DNA of 64,000 nucleotides, taken from the NCBI GenBank assembly GCA_038501785.1, contig JBAMJR010000154.1, positions 4,534,001 through 4,598,000 on the forward strand, in the 5' to 3' direction. A model generated the notes under the pieces. The model saw only the letters and a list, made by a program, of their open reading frames with translations. It did no database searches and was not told the origin of the DNA. The position numbers and the translations under genes are program-made. This document shows, in pieces, positions 62,406 through 64,000 of this stretch (within the stretch, counting starts at the first letter, position 1; every line of letters begins with the position of its first letter). Source of the DNA: Myoxocephalus aenaeus. Its lineage: Eukaryota; Chordata; Actinopteri; Perciformes; Cottidae.

Positions 62406-64000
62406 TTTAGGGAGAGAAGGAGAGGGGGATTGTGGATGGAGAGGGAGAGGAAAGCAAAGCAAAGAGGGGAGTATACGAAGAAGAACAATGTTTGGAGCAA
62501 TAACAGAGTGCAGTCAGAGAGACAGTGACCTGAACATGTGTTCCTCACCGTAATCAACTCATACAACTCCCCAATCCTGCCAGGGCTTTTACCAGGTGCC
62601 CTGGTTATACTCTGTGCTTATGGTTTCCTGCATGCACGTTGGAGATCATCCTCTATAAGTGACAGGCAGAGGTTGAAAAAGAGAGAAGCAGTAGGGAGGA
62701 AGGGGGGGAAATAGAGGGGCGGGGCTATTCACATGGCTGTCACAGGGTGTGATTGATTTTCCGCCCCCTGTTATCAAGGCCAGCAGCCACCAGGACCCCT
62801 AATACCCCCCTGTCTGACACACGCACACACTATCAGCAGCTCAATACCCAGAAAATAGGCCTATCAAGTGTCATCTGTCTTTCTCTCTCTCACGTGGTCA
62901 AAACAAATATCTAATCAGCATAGTTGGCTCTGTCTGCACGGAGCAGAGAGAGTGGAAGAAAGGGAAAACATAGTTGGCTCGGTTCGCCAGTAGCTGACAG
63001 AGCACAAGAAAGGGAAAACAAAATCAGATACGAAGCCGAGCACAGATGATTGAGGAGCTGAGATGATTCAGAAAAGCAAGATGGATGTATCTAAGTGGAT
63101 TCCTCTGGGCATTTCTATTTCAGATCACATCTTTCTGTTTATCTCTGTGCTGAATTCTGATCGAAGGAAAGCATAAAACCCCAAAGTTGATAGCTTCTCA
63201 GCTAGACTGCTGTAAATGATGTTCAAAGCAGGAAAATCAGCACAGTGTGGTGACAAAAAATGTCAAGGCAAAACAGCTCTTCTCCTCACACTTCCTCTCT
63301 CTGCCTACCGTTACCTCTCTACCCTTTTCTTGCCTCTTGTTCCATGCCCTCTCCAACCCCCTCTTAAATGATTTCTTCTCTATTTTTTTTTCTTCAATTT
63401 TCCACAAAGGACTTGTGCACTTTTGCCATTACTCATATTATTGCTGGTGGCTGCAAACCGAGTCTTGGCTCCATTCCTCAGGGGTAATTGGAAACTGCAG
63501 GTGTGAGAGGGCACATTAGCATACACAAGCCTTGCACAGCATACTGCTTCAGCCCTAATGGCAGCAAGAAAAATATATCTATCACGCTAATGCCGAAGAG
63601 ATGGATGTGTACTGTAGTTACACCACTGAGAACAGTCAAAAAATGTGATATCCTGTGGCGTTAGTGAGCTTGTGCACTCTTTCCCCTCTGTCTCTGTATG
63701 TTTGTGTGTGTACCTGAGACAGAGAGAAGAGGAGAGCGAGACAAAGTGAGCATAACGTCTGTTAATATAAAGAAAATGCATGGATCACATGCCATAAGCG
63801 GACTTTGTTTTGCTCAGGCCAGTTCTGATCTTAAAACGTGTCAAAATAAATGAGTCGTGGTTGAATTGAGCAGAAGTCACATTCAGAGCTGTTTTACTGC
63901 ACATTGGGCGACTGAGTTTTGCACCTGTGATGCAAATTAATCTGTGATAAAAGGTGGTGGAAAGAATGACGTTCCCCAGTGAGACAAGATCAACTTTAAG

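Larger units (their letters stand above)
57609..64000. other. gene-poor region upstream of atp11a
   Basis: No exon with splice sites plus recognisable protein was found on either strand. Contents include a degenerate tandem repeat near 59590-59730, a long (AC)n at 62330-62400, and otherwise AT-rich unique-looking DNA. In mammals the next gene on this side is TUBGCP3, but none of its exons are recognisable here. Confidence 0.6.

Noticed and set aside
57609..64000. TUBGCP3 as the expected upstream neighbour
   Set aside because: Searched by eye on both strands for gamma-tubulin-complex protein segments; none seen.

Overview
The window is vertebrate nuclear DNA, almost certainly from a ray-finned (probably percomorph) teleost. 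The evidence is small GT-AG exons in long introns, many long (CA)n/(GT)n microsatellites, CpG depletion outside one promoter island, and several fish-type dispersed repeats. Two protein-coding genes can be read, both on the minus strand. Exon limits below were set by splice-site motifs, reading-phase continuity and similarity to remembered family sequences; no alignment or expression data were available.

Gene 1 (57108 down to 27216) is a complete P4-ATPase phospholipid flippase, atp11a. It has 28 constitutive coding exons with unbroken phases (3315 nt, 1105 codons), followed by two alternative last exons. The exon at 30001-30078 gives a 1130-residue protein and the exon at 27216-27488 a 1195-residue protein. 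Both tails resemble the two known mammalian ATP11A C-termini, which separates the gene from ATP11B and ATP11C. All P4-ATPase signature motifs are present (DGES 184-187, PVSM 361-364, DKTGT with D414, KGAD 577-580, TGDK 688-691, GDGAND 820-825). A 24-nt in-frame candidate microexon (32308-32331) sits in the intron encoding the TM7-TM8 loop. A CpG-rich promoter with a perfect NRF1-type site lies just upstream of the ATG.

Gene 2 (22503 down to 509, continuing past the left edge) is the 5' part of mcf2l, the Dbl-family Rho GEF DBS/OST. Three consecutive exons (6058-6141, 4362-4476, 509-599) encode the start of its Sec14/CRAL-TRIO-like domain. Upstream lie three candidate alternative first coding exons (12974-13454, 16769-16925, 22425-22503). 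All end in phase 1 and would splice in frame to the exon at 6058-6141.

Layout from left to right: 1-22.5 kb is mcf2l with large repeat-bearing introns; 22.5-24.4 kb is the short gap and promoter region; 24.4-27.2 kb is the likely atp11a 3'UTR; 27.2-57.1 kb is the atp11a coding span; 57.1-57.6 kb is the CpG island; 57.6-64 kb is upstream DNA with no gene I can support. The pair atp11a-mcf2l, tandem on one strand, matches the mammalian ATP11A-MCF2L neighbourhood. Mobile DNA includes a CpG-rich TIR element at 11.4-11.7 kb, a solo LTR split by a TIR element at 49.7-50.8 kb, a Tc1/mariner-type element at 52.4 kb, and several dispersed fish repeats.
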